Assembly (NCBI GenBank): GCA_015234465.1
Contig: JADGNA010000021.1
Location: 16,409-80,408 of the forward strand
Reading direction: 5' to 3'
Length of the DNA: 64,000 bases
DNA from: Salinibacterium sp.
GTDB taxonomy: Bacteria > Actinomycetota > Actinomycetes > Actinomycetales > Microbacteriaceae
Shown: piece after piece, positions 36,105-47,567 of the stretch
Layout: each line of letters opens with the position of its first letter
Position numbering within the stretch: the first letter of the stretch is position 1
Made by a program: the position numbers and the translations under genes
The notes under the pieces: generated by a model
The model's database searches: none
Seen by the model: the letters and a program-made list of their open reading frames with translations, nothing else
What the model was told of the DNA's origin: nothing

Positions 36105-37601
36105 ATGGACAACGACACCCCTCCCTCACCCACTCCGCCCCGCGGCGGAACGGCGGCCGACTCGGGCTTCTTCCCGTGGCTGCGCAGCCTCGGCCTCACC
36201 CGTGAGCCGGGATGGCTGGGTGGTGTCGCCGCGGGCATCGCACTCCGGCTCGGCATCGATCCACTGATCGTGCGCGGCATCCTCGTCGTGATCGGCATCC
36301 TGGGCGCGCCCGTGCTGTTCCTCTATGCCGCCGCCTGGCTGCTCCTGCCCGACACGACGGGTCGCATCCACCTGCAGGAGCTCTTCCGCGGCACCTTCGA
36401 TCGTGCCCTCGCGGGCATCGCGGTCCTGTTGCTGCTCGCAATGCTGCCGGTGGGCGGCGGCACCGGCTGGTGGTTCACGGGTGGCTGGTGGGACGGCGAC
36501 TGGTGGGGCGGCGGCTGGGGCGGCCCCGGCCTCGGCGCCATCATCTGGACCGTGATCCTGATGGGCGCGGTCGTCTGGTTCGTCGTCTGGCTCGCCAATC
36601 GCCAGGGCACCACGCCCCCGGCAACGCCCACGCCGCCCGCCGATGGAACTGCGCCGACCGCAACGACGGATGCACCAGCAACGACGGATGCACCGGCCAT
36701 GACCACGACGGATGCCCTTGCCTCCGCGACCGCAGCGACCCTCCCGCTCGTCTCCGAGCCGACCGCCCCGCCGGCACCCCCGGCAACCGCGGGCGATGCG
36801 GAACTCGCCGCCTGGCGCGAGGGACAGGCCGAATGGAAGCGCGAGCACGACAACTGGCGCGCCCAGCAGTCCGCCTCGGAGAAGGCCGCCCGCGAGCAGC
36901 GCCAGGCGGAGGCGCGTCGCCAGCGCCAGGAGGAGGCCGCGGAACGTGCCCGCATCGCTCGCGAGAAGGAGCTCCGCACGCGCCCCAACACGGCCTTCAC
37001 CCTCGTCGCGGTCGGGCTCTCCTTCGTGGCCGGCGCCGCGACCGCGCTCGTCCTGAGCGATAGCGACCTGTCGTTCGCGACGCTCGCCGCGGCATCCCTC
37101 GCCGTGACGCTCGCCGTGCTGGGTCTCGCGATCATCGTCAACGGCATCCGCGGGCGTCGCAGCGGCGGCTCGAGCGGTGTGGCGATCCTCGTCATCATCG
37201 CCCTGCTCTTCACGGGCGTGCTCGGATGGTTCCCGCGCCCGCTCATCTCCGACGGCACAACCCACTGGGAGCCGAGCGCGAGTGACCGCAGCGACTCCCG
37301 CATGGTCATCCGCGGCGACATGGTCGTCGACCTGGAGGACTACTTCGCCTCCGGCAACGCGCGCATCGGCACGGTCGACCTCTTCGTCGTCAACGGCGAC
37401 GTCGAGGTCATCATGCCGGGCGAGGCCGACGGCCGGGTGGAGGTCGACACCATCAGCGGGAGCATCGAGGTCGATGGCGACATCGTCGACTCGGGCGGTT
37501 TCGCTTCCTCAGTCGCCAGATACGACTCGCCGAACGACAGGCGCGTCATCGTCGACGTCTTCGTCATCGCGGGCGACGTGACGGTACGGCGGGCCGACTG
37601 A
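36105..37601 (+). CDS. PspC-domain membrane protein with LiaF-like C-terminus
   Basis: 498 residues. PspC domain (about 25-85: GWLGGVAAGIALRLGIDPLIVRGIL). Then a Trp/Gly-rich loop (WWFTGGWWDGDWWGGGW), helix (about 148-165), Thr/Ala/Pro linker, a coiled-coil-like Glu/Arg/Gln segment (about 230-290), three helices, and a C-terminal beta-rich domain (VVDLEDYFASGNARIGTVDL) like the C-terminal domain of LiaF. ATG 36105 or ATG 36096 could start it. Divergent from the PspC kinase. LiaF proteins restrain their kinase; that role here is inferred. Confidence 0.82.
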   Translation: MDNDTPPSPTPPRGGTAADSGFFPWLRSLGLTREPGWLGGVAAGIALRLGIDPLIVRGILVVIGILGAPVLFLYAAAWLLLPDTTGRIHLQELFRGTFDRALAGIAVLLLLAMLPVGGGTGWWFTGGWWDGDWWGGGWGGPGLGAIIWTVILMGAVVWFVVWLANRQGTTPPATPTPPADGTAPTATTDAPATTDAPAMTTTDALASATAATLPLVSEPTAPPAPPATAGDAELAAWREGQAEWKREHDNWRAQQSASEKAAREQRQAEARRQRQEEAAERARIAREKELRTRPNTAFTLVAVGLSFVAGAATALVLSDSDLSFATLAAASLAVTLAVLGLAIIVNGIRGRRSGGSSGVAILVIIALLFTGVLGWFPRPLISDGTTHWEPSASDRSDSRMVIRGDMVVDLEDYFASGNARIGTVDLFVVNGDVEVIMPGEADGRVEVDTISGSIEVDGDIVDSGGFASSVARYDSPNDRRVIVDVFVIAGDVTVRRAD

Positions 37602-37645
37602 TGGCCGCGACAGACAAGCACGACGACGTTCCCCAGGAGGACCGG

Positions 37646-37900
37646 ATGCACGCAACGAACGACACCGAACAGCTTCACAGCGACAGCCCCGCGACCGAGG
37701 ACGCCGAGCGCAGGGCGCTCAGCGGCCCCATCGTATGGGGGACCATCCTCGTGATCATCGCCGCGCTCTACGCCGTGCAGGTCGCGGTCGACCTGGGCGC
37801 GATCGGCGGGATCGACATCTCACCCGCGTGGATCGTGCTCGGCGTCGGCGGGCTCCTCGTCGTGGGCGGCCTGGCCGCCGCACTCACGCGCCGCCGCTGA
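37646..37900 (+). CDS. small membrane protein, two helices
   Basis: 84 residues: a polar N-terminus (about 30 residues) and two hydrophobic segments (IVWGTILVIIAALYAVQVAV and AWIVLGVGGLLVVGGLAAAL) with a basic end TRRR. I selected ATG at 37646 because of the strong AGGAGG 5 bases upstream; an ATG at 37601 would overlap the previous stop but has weaker signals. It follows the PspC/LiaF-like gene, so it may belong to the same envelope-stress unit. Function unknown. Confidence 0.75.
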   Translation: MHATNDTEQLHSDSPATEDAERRALSGPIVWGTILVIIAALYAVQVAVDLGAIGGIDISPAWIVLGVGGLLVVGGLAAALTRRR

Positions 37901-37913
37901 GGCCCGAGGGGGG

Positions 37914-39542
<1,629 letters not shown>

Positions 39543-39559
39543 TTACCCAACACCGATCG

Positions 39560-39597
39560 CTACCCGAGTAACACCGGCGACACAATCGGCCAGTAAC
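39560..39597 (+). promoter_or_regulatory. GlnR-like half-sites upstream of livH
   Basis: GTAAC-N6-GACAC at 39568-39583 is close to the actinobacterial GlnR pattern GTNAC-N6-GAAAC. CTAC lies 4 bases upstream, and a further GTAAC at 39593-39597. A related array precedes livK. The regulator is not in the window. The 246-bp gap between guaB and livH has no gene. Confidence 0.35.
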
Positions 39598-39662
39598 GTC
39601 AGCGACGACGGTACGTGCGGGGGGATTGACCCGATCCCTGAGTGCACTGCCTTGGAGGTTCC

Positions 39663-40979
39663 ATGAGCAACACCAGCAGGCTTCGACAGCGCCGCTCCCG
39701 ATGGCACGCCGTCACGTTCGTCGCGATGGTCGGTGCATTCCTGATGCTCGGCTCCCCCGCCATGGCCGATGAGGTCGGCGAGGATGAGCCATTCAAGATC
39801 AGTGGCAACGTCAAGCTCGACGGCCAACCGCTCGAAGACGTTCGCCTCACGGTCACCGGCAACGGCGTCGACCTCGAGGTCGAGACGGATGCTGAGGGGC
39901 AGTGGCGCGCGGGCGTGCCCGAGCGCGACGCCTACACGGTCACGCTCGACGAGGAGACCCTCCCCGAGGGCATCGCGGTCGTCGACGAGACGGGCGAGGA
40001 CGAGACCCCCAATGAGAAGGAGGTCGAGATCGGGCCCGGCGGCCGCGTCACGATGAACTTCTTCATCGGCGAGGGCGAGCGCAACACCGTCAGCTTCGTC
40101 GACCAGCTCGTCTCGCGCTCGATCGACGGCGTCAACTTCGGCCTCATGCTCGGCCTCGCCGCCGTCGGCATCTCCCTGGTCTTCGGCACGACCGGGCTCT
40201 CCAACTTCGCCCACGCCGAGATGGTGACCTTCGGCGCGGTGATCGCACTCCTCCTAGGGGTGACGATGTCGCTGCCGATGTGGATCGCCATCCCGCTCAC
40301 GGTCGTCGTGAGTGCGGCCTTCGGCTGGGCGCTTGATGCGGGCCTCTGGAAACCCTTGCGAAGACGCGGGCTCGGCATCGTGCAGCTCATGATCGTGAGC
40401 ATCGGCCTCTCCCTCGCGCTGCGGTACGTGTTCCAGTTCTTCATCGGCGGCGGCACCCTGCAACTGCCAGGCTCCAACGCGGCACAGATCCAGCTCTTCG
40501 GCAACGTGCAGTTGTCGTGGATCGACCTCGCGAGCATGGGCATCAGCATCCTCGTCATCATCGGCTTCGCCGCGTGGCTCATGCTCAGCAAGATCGGCAA
40601 GGCCACACGCGCCGTCTCCGACAACGCCTCGCTCGCCGCGGCATCCGGAATCGATGTCGACCGCGTCGTGCGCATCGTCTGGATCGTCGCTGCCGCAATG
40701 GCCGGCCTCTCCGGCGTGCTCTACGCCTACTTCCGTCCCGGCATCAAGTGGGACATGGGTGCCCAGATCCTGCTGCTCGTCTTCGCCGCCGTCACGCTCG
40801 GTGGCCTCGGCACCGCCTTCGGCGCCCTCATCGGCGCGATCATCGTGGGCGTCATGGTCGAGATCTCGGGGCTGTGGATTCCCTCGGACCTCAAGTACGT
40901 GGGCGCGCTCGGAATTCTGATCCTGGTGCTGCTCTTCCGACCACAGGGCATCCTCGGTCGCAGAGAGAGAATAGGTTAA
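39663..40979 (+). CDS. livH: branched-chain amino acid-type ABC permease with N-terminal extracellular domain
   Basis: 438 residues. Residues about 1-40 look like a signal peptide (ending SPAMA). Residues about 45-145 form a beta-sandwich similar to carboxypeptidase regulatory domains (FKISGNVKLDGQPLEDVRLT), and the rest is a LivH permease (LMLGLAAVGISLVFGTTGLSNFAHAE through FRPQGILGRR). Classic LivH is about 300 residues, so this is a fusion. ATG follows GGAGGTTCC. First gene of livHMGF. Substrate could be branched-chain amino acids, amides or urea-like compounds. Confidence 0.88.
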   Translation: MSNTSRLRQRRSRWHAVTFVAMVGAFLMLGSPAMADEVGEDEPFKISGNVKLDGQPLEDVRLTVTGNGVDLEVETDAEGQWRAGVPERDAYTVTLDEETLPEGIAVVDETGEDETPNEKEVEIGPGGRVTMNFFIGEGERNTVSFVDQLVSRSIDGVNFGLMLGLAAVGISLVFGTTGLSNFAHAEMVTFGAVIALLLGVTMSLPMWIAIPLTVVVSAAFGWALDAGLWKPLRRRGLGIVQLMIVSIGLSLALRYVFQFFIGGGTLQLPGSNAAQIQLFGNVQLSWIDLASMGISILVIIGFAAWLMLSKIGKATRAVSDNASLAAASGIDVDRVVRIVWIVAAAMAGLSGVLYAYFRPGIKWDMGAQILLLVFAAVTLGGLGTAFGALIGAIIVGVMVEISGLWIPSDLKYVGALGILILVLLFRPQGILGRRERIG

Positions 40980-40989
40980 GGGGCCCCTC

Positions 40990-41970
40990 ATGGACTGGCT
41001 GACTATCTTCGGCAACACTGCCTCCTCGCTCATCTCCCCAGCGACCCTCGGCTACGCCCTCGCGGCGATCGGCCTCGCCGTGCACTTCGGCTTCGCCGGA
41101 CTGCTCAACATGGGTATCGCCGCCTACATGGCCATCGGCGCCTACGGCTATGCCATCTCGATCCTGACCTTCGGACTGCCCTGGTGGGCCGGCGTGCTCA
41201 TCGCCATGGCCTGCTCCGTCTTGTTCTCGCTCGTGCTGGGCATCCCGACGCTGCGTCTACGCGGTGACTATCTCGCAATCGTGACGATCGCCGCCGCAGA
41301 GATCGTGCGACTGCTCTTCCTGTCGACGACCTTCGACGAGTACACGGGCTCCGCGGATGGCCTCAGCGGCTACCACGCGAGCTTCCGTGAGTCGAACCCG
41401 CTGCCCGAGGGCACCTACGGCTTCGGCCCGTGGGAGTACACCGCGAATGGCTGGTGGGTGCGCATCGTCGGCATCCTGCTCGTCGCCCTCGCGCTGCTCA
41501 TCGTGTGGGCCATCATGCGCAGCCCGTGGGGCCGCGTGCTCCGCGGCATCCGCGAAGACGAGGATGCCGTGCGCTCGCTCGGCAAGAACGTCTTCTCCTA
41601 CAAGATGCAGGCGCTCATTCTCGGTGGTGTCTTCGGCTCCCTCGGCGGCATCGTCTACGCGCTGCCGTCCTCGGTCAACCCAGGCGTCTACGTGACCTCG
41701 CTCACATTCTTCGTCTGGACGGCGCTCCTCCTGGGTGGTGCCGCGACCATCTTCGGTCCCGTGCTCGGCGCGGTGCTCTACTGGGTCGTGCAGACACTCC
41801 TCAGCAATATCCTGCCCGCGCTCGTGACGGCGGGCATCCTGCCCTTCATGTCGACGAGCCAGGCCCAGACGCTTCGATTCATCCTCGTCGGTGTCGCCCT
41901 GATGCTCCTCGTCATCTTCAGACCGCAGGGCATCCTCGGAAACAAGAAGGAGCTGACCTTTGTCAAGTGA
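40990..41970 (+). CDS. livM: branched-chain amino acid-type ABC permease LivM
   Basis: 326-residue inner permease. Conserved FGFAGLLNMGIAAYMAIGAY near the start, PTLRLRGDYLAIVTIAAAEI, and RGIREDEDAVRSLGKNVF, the loop that contacts the ATPase. About ten hydrophobic segments. ATG follows AAGGGGCCCCTC. The 3' end overlaps livG by 11 bases. Confidence 0.93.
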   Translation: MDWLTIFGNTASSLISPATLGYALAAIGLAVHFGFAGLLNMGIAAYMAIGAYGYAISILTFGLPWWAGVLIAMACSVLFSLVLGIPTLRLRGDYLAIVTIAAAEIVRLLFLSTTFDEYTGSADGLSGYHASFRESNPLPEGTYGFGPWEYTANGWWVRIVGILLVALALLIVWAIMRSPWGRVLRGIREDEDAVRSLGKNVFSYKMQALILGGVFGSLGGIVYALPSSVNPGVYVTSLTFFVWTALLLGGAATIFGPVLGAVLYWVVQTLLSNILPALVTAGILPFMSTSQAQTLRFILVGVALMLLVIFRPQGILGNKKELTFVK

Positions 41971-42954
41971 CGCAGCAACGCCAGCAGCGACATCCGCTCC
42001 CGTGCCCCGACAGAAGTCGACCGGCCTGCACAAGGGCGACATCCGTCCCGGCGTCGAGAAGGTCGACCCCATCGTTATCGCCGACGGGGTCACGCGCACC
42101 TTCGGCGGGCTCACGGCCGTCGACGTGGACCACCTCGAGATCCCGCGCAACGCCATCACGGCCCTCATTGGCCCGAACGGTGCCGGCAAGACGACCCTCT
42201 TCAACCTCCTGACTGGCTTCGACAAGCCCGACAAGGGCTCGTGGACCTTCGAGGGCAGGTCGCTCTCGGGTATCCCCGCCTTCAAGGTCTCGCAGCGTGG
42301 GCAGGTGCGCACCTTCCAGCTGACCAAGTCGCTCGGCCTGCTCACGGTGCTCGAGAACATGAAGCTCGGCGCCAAGCACCAGCGCGGTGAGAGCTTCTGG
42401 GCCGGCCTCTTCCCCTTCCTCTGGCGCAAGCAGGAGGAGGAGTTCGAGGCCAAGGCACTTGAGTTGCTCGCCCGCTTCAAGCTCGACACGAAGAAGGACG
42501 ACTTCGCGGCGAGCCTCTCGGGCGGCCAGCGCAAGCTCCTCGAGATGGCCCGGGCACTCATGAGCGACCCGACCCTCGTCATGCTCGACGAGCCGATGGC
42601 CGGCGTGAACCCCGCGCTGACGCAATCGCTCCTCGAGCACATCCTCGACCTCAAGGACCAGGGCATGACGGTGCTCTTCGTCGAGCACGACATGCACATG
42701 GTGCGGCACATCGCCGACTGGGTCGTCGTGATGGCGGAGGGCAAGGTCGTCGCCGAGGGCCCGCCGGACTCGGTCATGAAGGACCCCGCCGTGATCGACG
42801 CCTACCTTGGCGCGCACCAGGACGTCGACCTCGGTGTCGTCACGGGACGCATCGCTGGCGAGGTGCCGTCAGAGGCTGCCGAGGCCCTTGCCGCCGATAT
42901 CGAGCAGGAACAGGCAGCGGATGCCGCGGCCTTCGAGAACCGAAAGGCCGGCGA

Positions 42955-42958
<4 letters not shown>
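41960..42958 (+). CDS. livG: branched-chain amino acid-type ABC ATPase LivG
   Basis: 332 residues. An N-terminal extension of about 35 residues, then the ATPase: Walker A GPNGAGKTT, signature LSGGQRKLLEMA, Walker B LVMLDEPMAG and the LivG-typical VEHDMHMV. The C-terminal Ala/Glu-rich tail is longer than usual. The start is TTG, with AAGGAG 7 bases upstream inside livM. Overlaps livF by ATGA. Confidence 0.93.
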
Positions 42959-43725
<767 letters not shown>

Positions 43726-43730
43726 AAGCC

Positions 43731-43776
43731 CAACAAAGGGGCTCGGCATCCACGCGGATGCCGAGCCCCTTTGTTG
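43731..43776. terminator. strong terminator after livF
   Basis: Perfect 21-bp inverted repeat (43731-43751 with 43756-43776), ACGC loop, with CAACAAAG/CTTTGTTG outer arms, able to end transcription in both directions. Confidence 0.88.
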
Positions 43777-43793
43777 TGGATTGAGGGACGCGA

Positions 43794-43825
43794 AGGGGCC
43801 CGGATGCCGTGGCATCCGGGCCCCT
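43794..43825 (-). terminator. terminator after livK
   Basis: Perfect 15-bp inverted repeat (AGGGGCCCGGATGCC, GT loop) 16 bp past the livK stop. It lacks a U-tract, so termination may be inefficient; the hairpin at 43731 is a backup. Confidence 0.65.
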
Positions 43826-43841
43826 CCCTCAGTCGTTCGGC

Positions 43842-45110
43842 TTAGTACGCGGAGTACGTGTTGTCCGGGCCGAAGATGTAGGTGCCGATCACGGCCTCGG
43901 TCGGGTCGCCGACCTCGTCGAAGGTGATCGGGCCGGAGATGCCGTCGTAGTCGGCGACGTCTCCGTTGTTGATGATCTCGGCGCAGTCGGCGAAGGTCGT
44001 GCACTTCTCGCCGTCACCCGAACCACCCGAGACTTCCTGCAGTGCAGCGGCGATGTCCGCGGCATCCGTCGACTGGGCCTTGAGGGCGGCCAGTGCGAGC
44101 AGCATGACGGCGTCGTACGACTCCGCACCGTAGGTGAACTCGGTGAGCTCAGGCTCGCCCTGTCCGACCCAGAACTCGTTGAGTTCCTCGGTGAACGCCG
44201 CAAGGTCATCGACGTTGGTGCCGGGGAAGGTGCCCTTGGCGCCCTCGATCGGCGGAACGTCGTCACCGAAGTTGGCAAGGTTGCCATCGACGAAGTAGAG
44301 GTTCTCGGCGGGGAACGACGAGACGATGTCCGGAAGCATCGTCTTGACCTCCTCGAACGTGATCAGGGCGATCGCGTCGGGAGCGGCAGCGAGGACCTCG
44401 CTGATCTGGGCGCTGAAGCTCGTGTCACCCGTGTTGTACGACGACGTGGCGACAACCTCGCCACCGGCGGCCTCGAAGGCCTCCGTGACGTACTTCTGCA
44501 GGCCGGTGCCGTAGGAGTCGTTCAGCACGATCATGCCGAGCGTCTGGTGGCCGTCTTCTGCGATGAGGTTGCCGAGCACCTCGCCCTGCAGCACGTCGGA
44601 CGGTGCCGTGCGGAAGTAGAGGTCGTTGTCGTCGTAGGTCGTGAACGCGTCGGACGTGTTGGCCGGCGAGAACAGGATCGTGTCGGCAGCGATGACCTGG
44701 TCGATGAACTGCAGCGAGACACCGGACGACGCCGCACCGATGATGGCGGAGACGCCCTCACCGAGCACGCGGGGAACCTCAGTCTCGTAGGCCTTGTTGT
44801 CGGTGTCACCCGAGTCACCGCGCACGTGCTCGACCGTGATGCCCAGGTCGGCCTCGTTGATCTGGGAGATCGCGTAGTCGACACCCGCGAACTCGGGCGG
44901 GCCGAGGAAGGCGAGGTTGCCGGTTGCCGGCAGCAGCGAACCGATCTTGAGCGTCAGGTCCTCCCCCGTGTTGCCACCATTGCCGCCATTGCCACCGTCG
45001 TCCGCCGCGCAGCCGCTCAGCACGAGTGCGACGGCTCCGAGACCTGCGACACCTGCGTAAAGGGCCTTGCGCCCGCGCGATCCGGCATTGGCCTTCGCGA
45101 ATACGCTCAT
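43842..45110 (-). CDS. livK: branched-chain amino acid-type ABC substrate-binding lipoprotein
   Basis: 422 residues. The lipobox VLSGC near residue 34 is followed by a Gly/Asn-rich linker and a type-I periplasmic-binding fold (LTLKIGSLLPATGNLAFLG, then IIGAASSGVSLQFIDQV). ATG at 45110 follows AAGGAGCAAC. It is convergent with livF, so it is transcribed apart from its permease. Its promoter has GlnR-like half-sites and a hairpin at the mRNA 5' end. Confidence 0.92.
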   Translation of the reverse strand: MSVFAKANAGSRGRKALYAGVAGLGAVALVLSGCAADDGGNGGNGGNTGEDLTLKIGSLLPATGNLAFLGPPEFAGVDYAISQINEADLGITVEHVRGDSGDTDNKAYETEVPRVLGEGVSAIIGAASSGVSLQFIDQVIAADTILFSPANTSDAFTTYDDNDLYFRTAPSDVLQGEVLGNLIAEDGHQTLGMIVLNDSYGTGLQKYVTEAFEAAGGEVVATSSYNTGDTSFSAQISEVLAAAPDAIALITFEEVKTMLPDIVSSFPAENLYFVDGNLANFGDDVPPIEGAKGTFPGTNVDDLAAFTEELNEFWVGQGEPELTEFTYGAESYDAVMLLALAALKAQSTDAADIAAALQEVSGGSGDGEKCTTFADCAEIINNGDVADYDGISGPITFDEVGDPTEAVIGTYIFGPDNTYSAY

Positions 45111-45145
45111 GTTGCTCCTTGCGTTCATGAAATGTGATAAAAACC

Positions 45146-45224
45146 ACGGCAGGACACTGCCGTCTTGCAACGGTATTGCCCGGCACGCCCGCGCACAATA
45201 CCTCCGTGTTACGGGGCGGTAACA
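45146..45224 (-). promoter_or_regulatory. livK promoter, half-site array and 5'-terminal hairpin
   Basis: On the minus strand, TTGTGC (45193-45198), 17 bases, TACCGT (45170-45175). Upstream and overlapping are GTTAC-N6-GTAAC-N6-GTATT (45223 down to 45197), which fits a GlnR-type pattern. Transcription would start near 45163, the first base of ACGGCAG-N4-CTGCCGT (45146-45163), which is followed by a U-rich tract. The hairpin may instead terminate readthrough from the upstream gene. Confidence 0.5.
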
Positions 45225-45240
45225 TGCGCGACGGCCCTGT

Positions 45241-46491
45241 CTACTCGACGAGTACGTCTCCCCCGGGCACCGCCCGGTTGTCGGCACCGTAGGTGAACAC
45301 GCGGAACACGGCGACCGTCGGGTCGCCCGAATTGTCGAGCGCAAGCGGACCCGAGACGCCGTCGTAGTCGATGTCGGGGCGACTCTCGAGCACATCGAGG
45401 CACTCCCCGAAGCTCATGCACTTGATGCCCGCGCCAGACACGTCGATGGCCGAGTAGGCGAGCGATGGGCCGCCGTCATCCTCCGCCACGATCGCGGCGA
45501 GCGCCGCGATCACGGTCGCGTCGTAGGCTTCGGCGGCATAGCGCACATCGTTGATACCCGGGTCCATCGACTTGATCCTGGCCGCGAACTCCTCAGAGGG
45601 CTCCCGCCCGTCGAGCACCCCGCGCACGCCTTCGAGCGCGCCAGCCGGGAGCGCCTGCGAGTAGTCCGCGAGGCCGGCAGCGGTCACCCAGAGGGAGGTG
45701 GCGGGGACTCCCGATGTCACAAGGCCGTCGAGCAGCGCGGCAGTCGGCACCTCGGGCGCGAAGGGGCTCGACAGCACGATGGCGTCCACGCCCGAGTCGG
45801 CGATCTGGGCAGCGAGGGCCGCGGCATCCGTGTCGGCGGCGAAGGTCTCGGCGAGGGTGACGGCGCCATCCCCCATCGCCTCGGAGAGCACGGATGTCAC
45901 GGCCGCCGATTCGGCGTCGTCGAAGGTCACGGTGGCGACCGTCTCGGCGTCGTCATCGGCGAGCAGCTGGGCGAGGGCGCGACCCTGCAGGCTCACGGGC
46001 GGCGAGGTGCGCAGCAGGAGTCCGGAGTCATCGAGGTCGGAGAGGGCGGATGCCGTCGCGGACGGCGAGATGACAGCGATACCGTCGGCGACGGCGAGCG
46101 GGAGGAGTCGCTCGGCGAGCACGGATGAGGAGGGCCCGACGATCACGTCGACGCCGTGCTCGACGAGCTGGGCATAGGAGGCCTCGAGCGTCTCAGTCGA
46201 GGCGTCGCCCGAATTGCGGTGGAACACCTCGACGGGGGCACCGAGCACGCCGCCGGCCTCGTTGATCTCACGCACCGCAAGCTCGACGCCCGCGACCTGC
46301 GCCGGCGAGAGGAAGGCCGTCTCCCCCGAGGTCGGCAACAGCGTGCCGATGCGCAGGACTCCGTCCCCGGATGCGGCGGGAGCGCTGGGGCGCGGTGAGG
46401 CGGAAGGAGTGACCTCCACCTCGGCTGTGCAGCCCGACAGCACAAGCGCTGCAGCGATCGCGACGGCAGTGACGGGGGCACGGCGCACCAT
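45241..46491 (-). CDS. second LivK-like ABC substrate-binding lipoprotein
   Basis: 416 residues. Signal peptide with lipobox LVLSGC near residue 21, Pro/Ser/Ala-rich linker, then a type-I binding fold (VLRIGTLLPTSGETAFLSPAQ). It is a distant paralog of the following livK, sharing the start region and the C-terminal YDGVSGPLALDNSGDP segment. It lacks its own permease or ATPase and may feed the LivHMGF core. A terminator or leader hairpin lies 77 bp past its stop. Confidence 0.85.
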   Translation of the reverse strand: MVRRAPVTAVAIAAALVLSGCTAEVEVTPSASPRPSAPAASGDGVLRIGTLLPTSGETAFLSPAQVAGVELAVREINEAGGVLGAPVEVFHRNSGDASTETLEASYAQLVEHGVDVIVGPSSSVLAERLLPLAVADGIAVISPSATASALSDLDDSGLLLRTSPPVSLQGRALAQLLADDDAETVATVTFDDAESAAVTSVLSEAMGDGAVTLAETFAADTDAAALAAQIADSGVDAIVLSSPFAPEVPTAALLDGLVTSGVPATSLWVTAAGLADYSQALPAGALEGVRGVLDGREPSEEFAARIKSMDPGINDVRYAAEAYDATVIAALAAIVAEDDGGPSLAYSAIDVSGAGIKCMSFGECLDVLESRPDIDYDGVSGPLALDNSGDPTVAVFRVFTYGADNRAVPGGDVLVE

Positions 46492-46551
46492 GGCGTTCCT
46501 CTCATTCGGGGAGGCGCCGACGGGCGACGCCTCAGGAACCCTACCGAGAGA

Positions 46552-47493
46552 TCAGAGCGGTTCCGGCAAGGCGCGGCGCGACATCCGCCCCTCGACGAGC
46601 ATGTCGATCGTGAGCACGACGAGTGCGACCCAGACGAGCCCGAAGCCCACCCAGCGCTCCGGCGGCATGGCCTCATGCAGCACGAAGGCGCCGAGGATGA
46701 ACTGCAGGATGGGCGCGAGGTACTGCACGAGGCCGATGGTCACGAGCGGCAGGCGGCGGGCGCCCGCGGCGAACAGCAGCAGGGGCACGGCGGTCGCCAC
46801 GCCGGACATGAGGAAGAGCGCGAGGTGCACGGGCCCGTTCGCCCCGGCCGCGATGCCCGGGCCCGACGCGAGGACAAGGAGCACGACGACCGCGGGGACC
46901 GTCAGCCACATCGTCTCGACCGTGAGCCCCGAGACGGCACCCACCCGCGGGCCCGCCTGCTTCTTGATGAGGCCGTAGAGGCCGAAGCTGCCGGCCAGCG
47001 CGAGTGAGATCCAGGGGATCTCGCCGAGACCGATCGCCAGCACGATGATCGCGACGGCGCCGAAGCCCATTGCGAGCCACTGGAGCGGCCGCAGGGATTC
47101 GCGCAGCACCACGACACCAAGCAGCACCGTGAAGAGCGGGTTGATGAAGTACCCGAGGGATGACGCAAGCACCTGGCCGTTGAGCGCCGCGAAGACGAAG
47201 ACGAGCCAGTTGACCGAGATCAGGGCCGCGGCGACCCCCATGATGAGCGCGAGCCTGGGCGACCTCAGAACATCGGCGACCGAACGCCAGCCGCGCGTGA
47301 TCGTGAGGAGGAGGGCGCAGAAGGCGAGCGACAGGATGACGCGTCCCGCGACGACCTCGAAGGGACCCGAGGGCGCCAGGAGCAGGAAGTAGCCGGGGAG
47401 GAAGCCCCAGAGGCCGTAGGCACCGACCGCGTAGAGGAGACCGGCCCGCCGGTGCATCCGCACGTCTTCGAGTACGGGTGCTGGGCGGCTCAT
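46552..47493 (-). CDS. rarD: EamA-family transporter RarD
   Basis: 313 residues with ten membrane helices. The motif GAYGLWGFLPGYFLLL and LGYFINPLFTVLLG are the RarD signatures. ATG at 47493 or at MHRRAGLL (about 47457) could start it. Substrate not known; RarD members have been linked to chloramphenicol sensitivity in name only. Confidence 0.88.
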   Translation of the reverse strand: MSRPAPVLEDVRMHRRAGLLYAVGAYGLWGFLPGYFLLLAPSGPFEVVAGRVILSLAFCALLLTITRGWRSVADVLRSPRLALIMGVAAALISVNWLVFVFAALNGQVLASSLGYFINPLFTVLLGVVVLRESLRPLQWLAMGFGAVAIIVLAIGLGEIPWISLALAGSFGLYGLIKKQAGPRVGAVSGLTVETMWLTVPAVVVLLVLASGPGIAAGANGPVHLALFLMSGVATAVPLLLFAAGARRLPLVTIGLVQYLAPILQFILGAFVLHEAMPPERWVGFGLVWVALVVLTIDMLVEGRMSRRALPEPL

Positions 47494-47516
47494 TCGAGAA
47501 TGCTACAACCGAGAAA

Positions 47517-47551
47517 CGAAAAGCCCGCCCTGCCGGAGCAGGACGGGCCTT
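47517..47551 (-). terminator. terminator after groES
   Basis: Stem GCCCG-N-CCTGC / GCAGG-N-CGGGC with CGGA loop, followed on the minus strand by CUUUUCGUUU. Confidence 0.85.
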
Positions 47552-47567
47552 CGAGAAATGGATGCGA

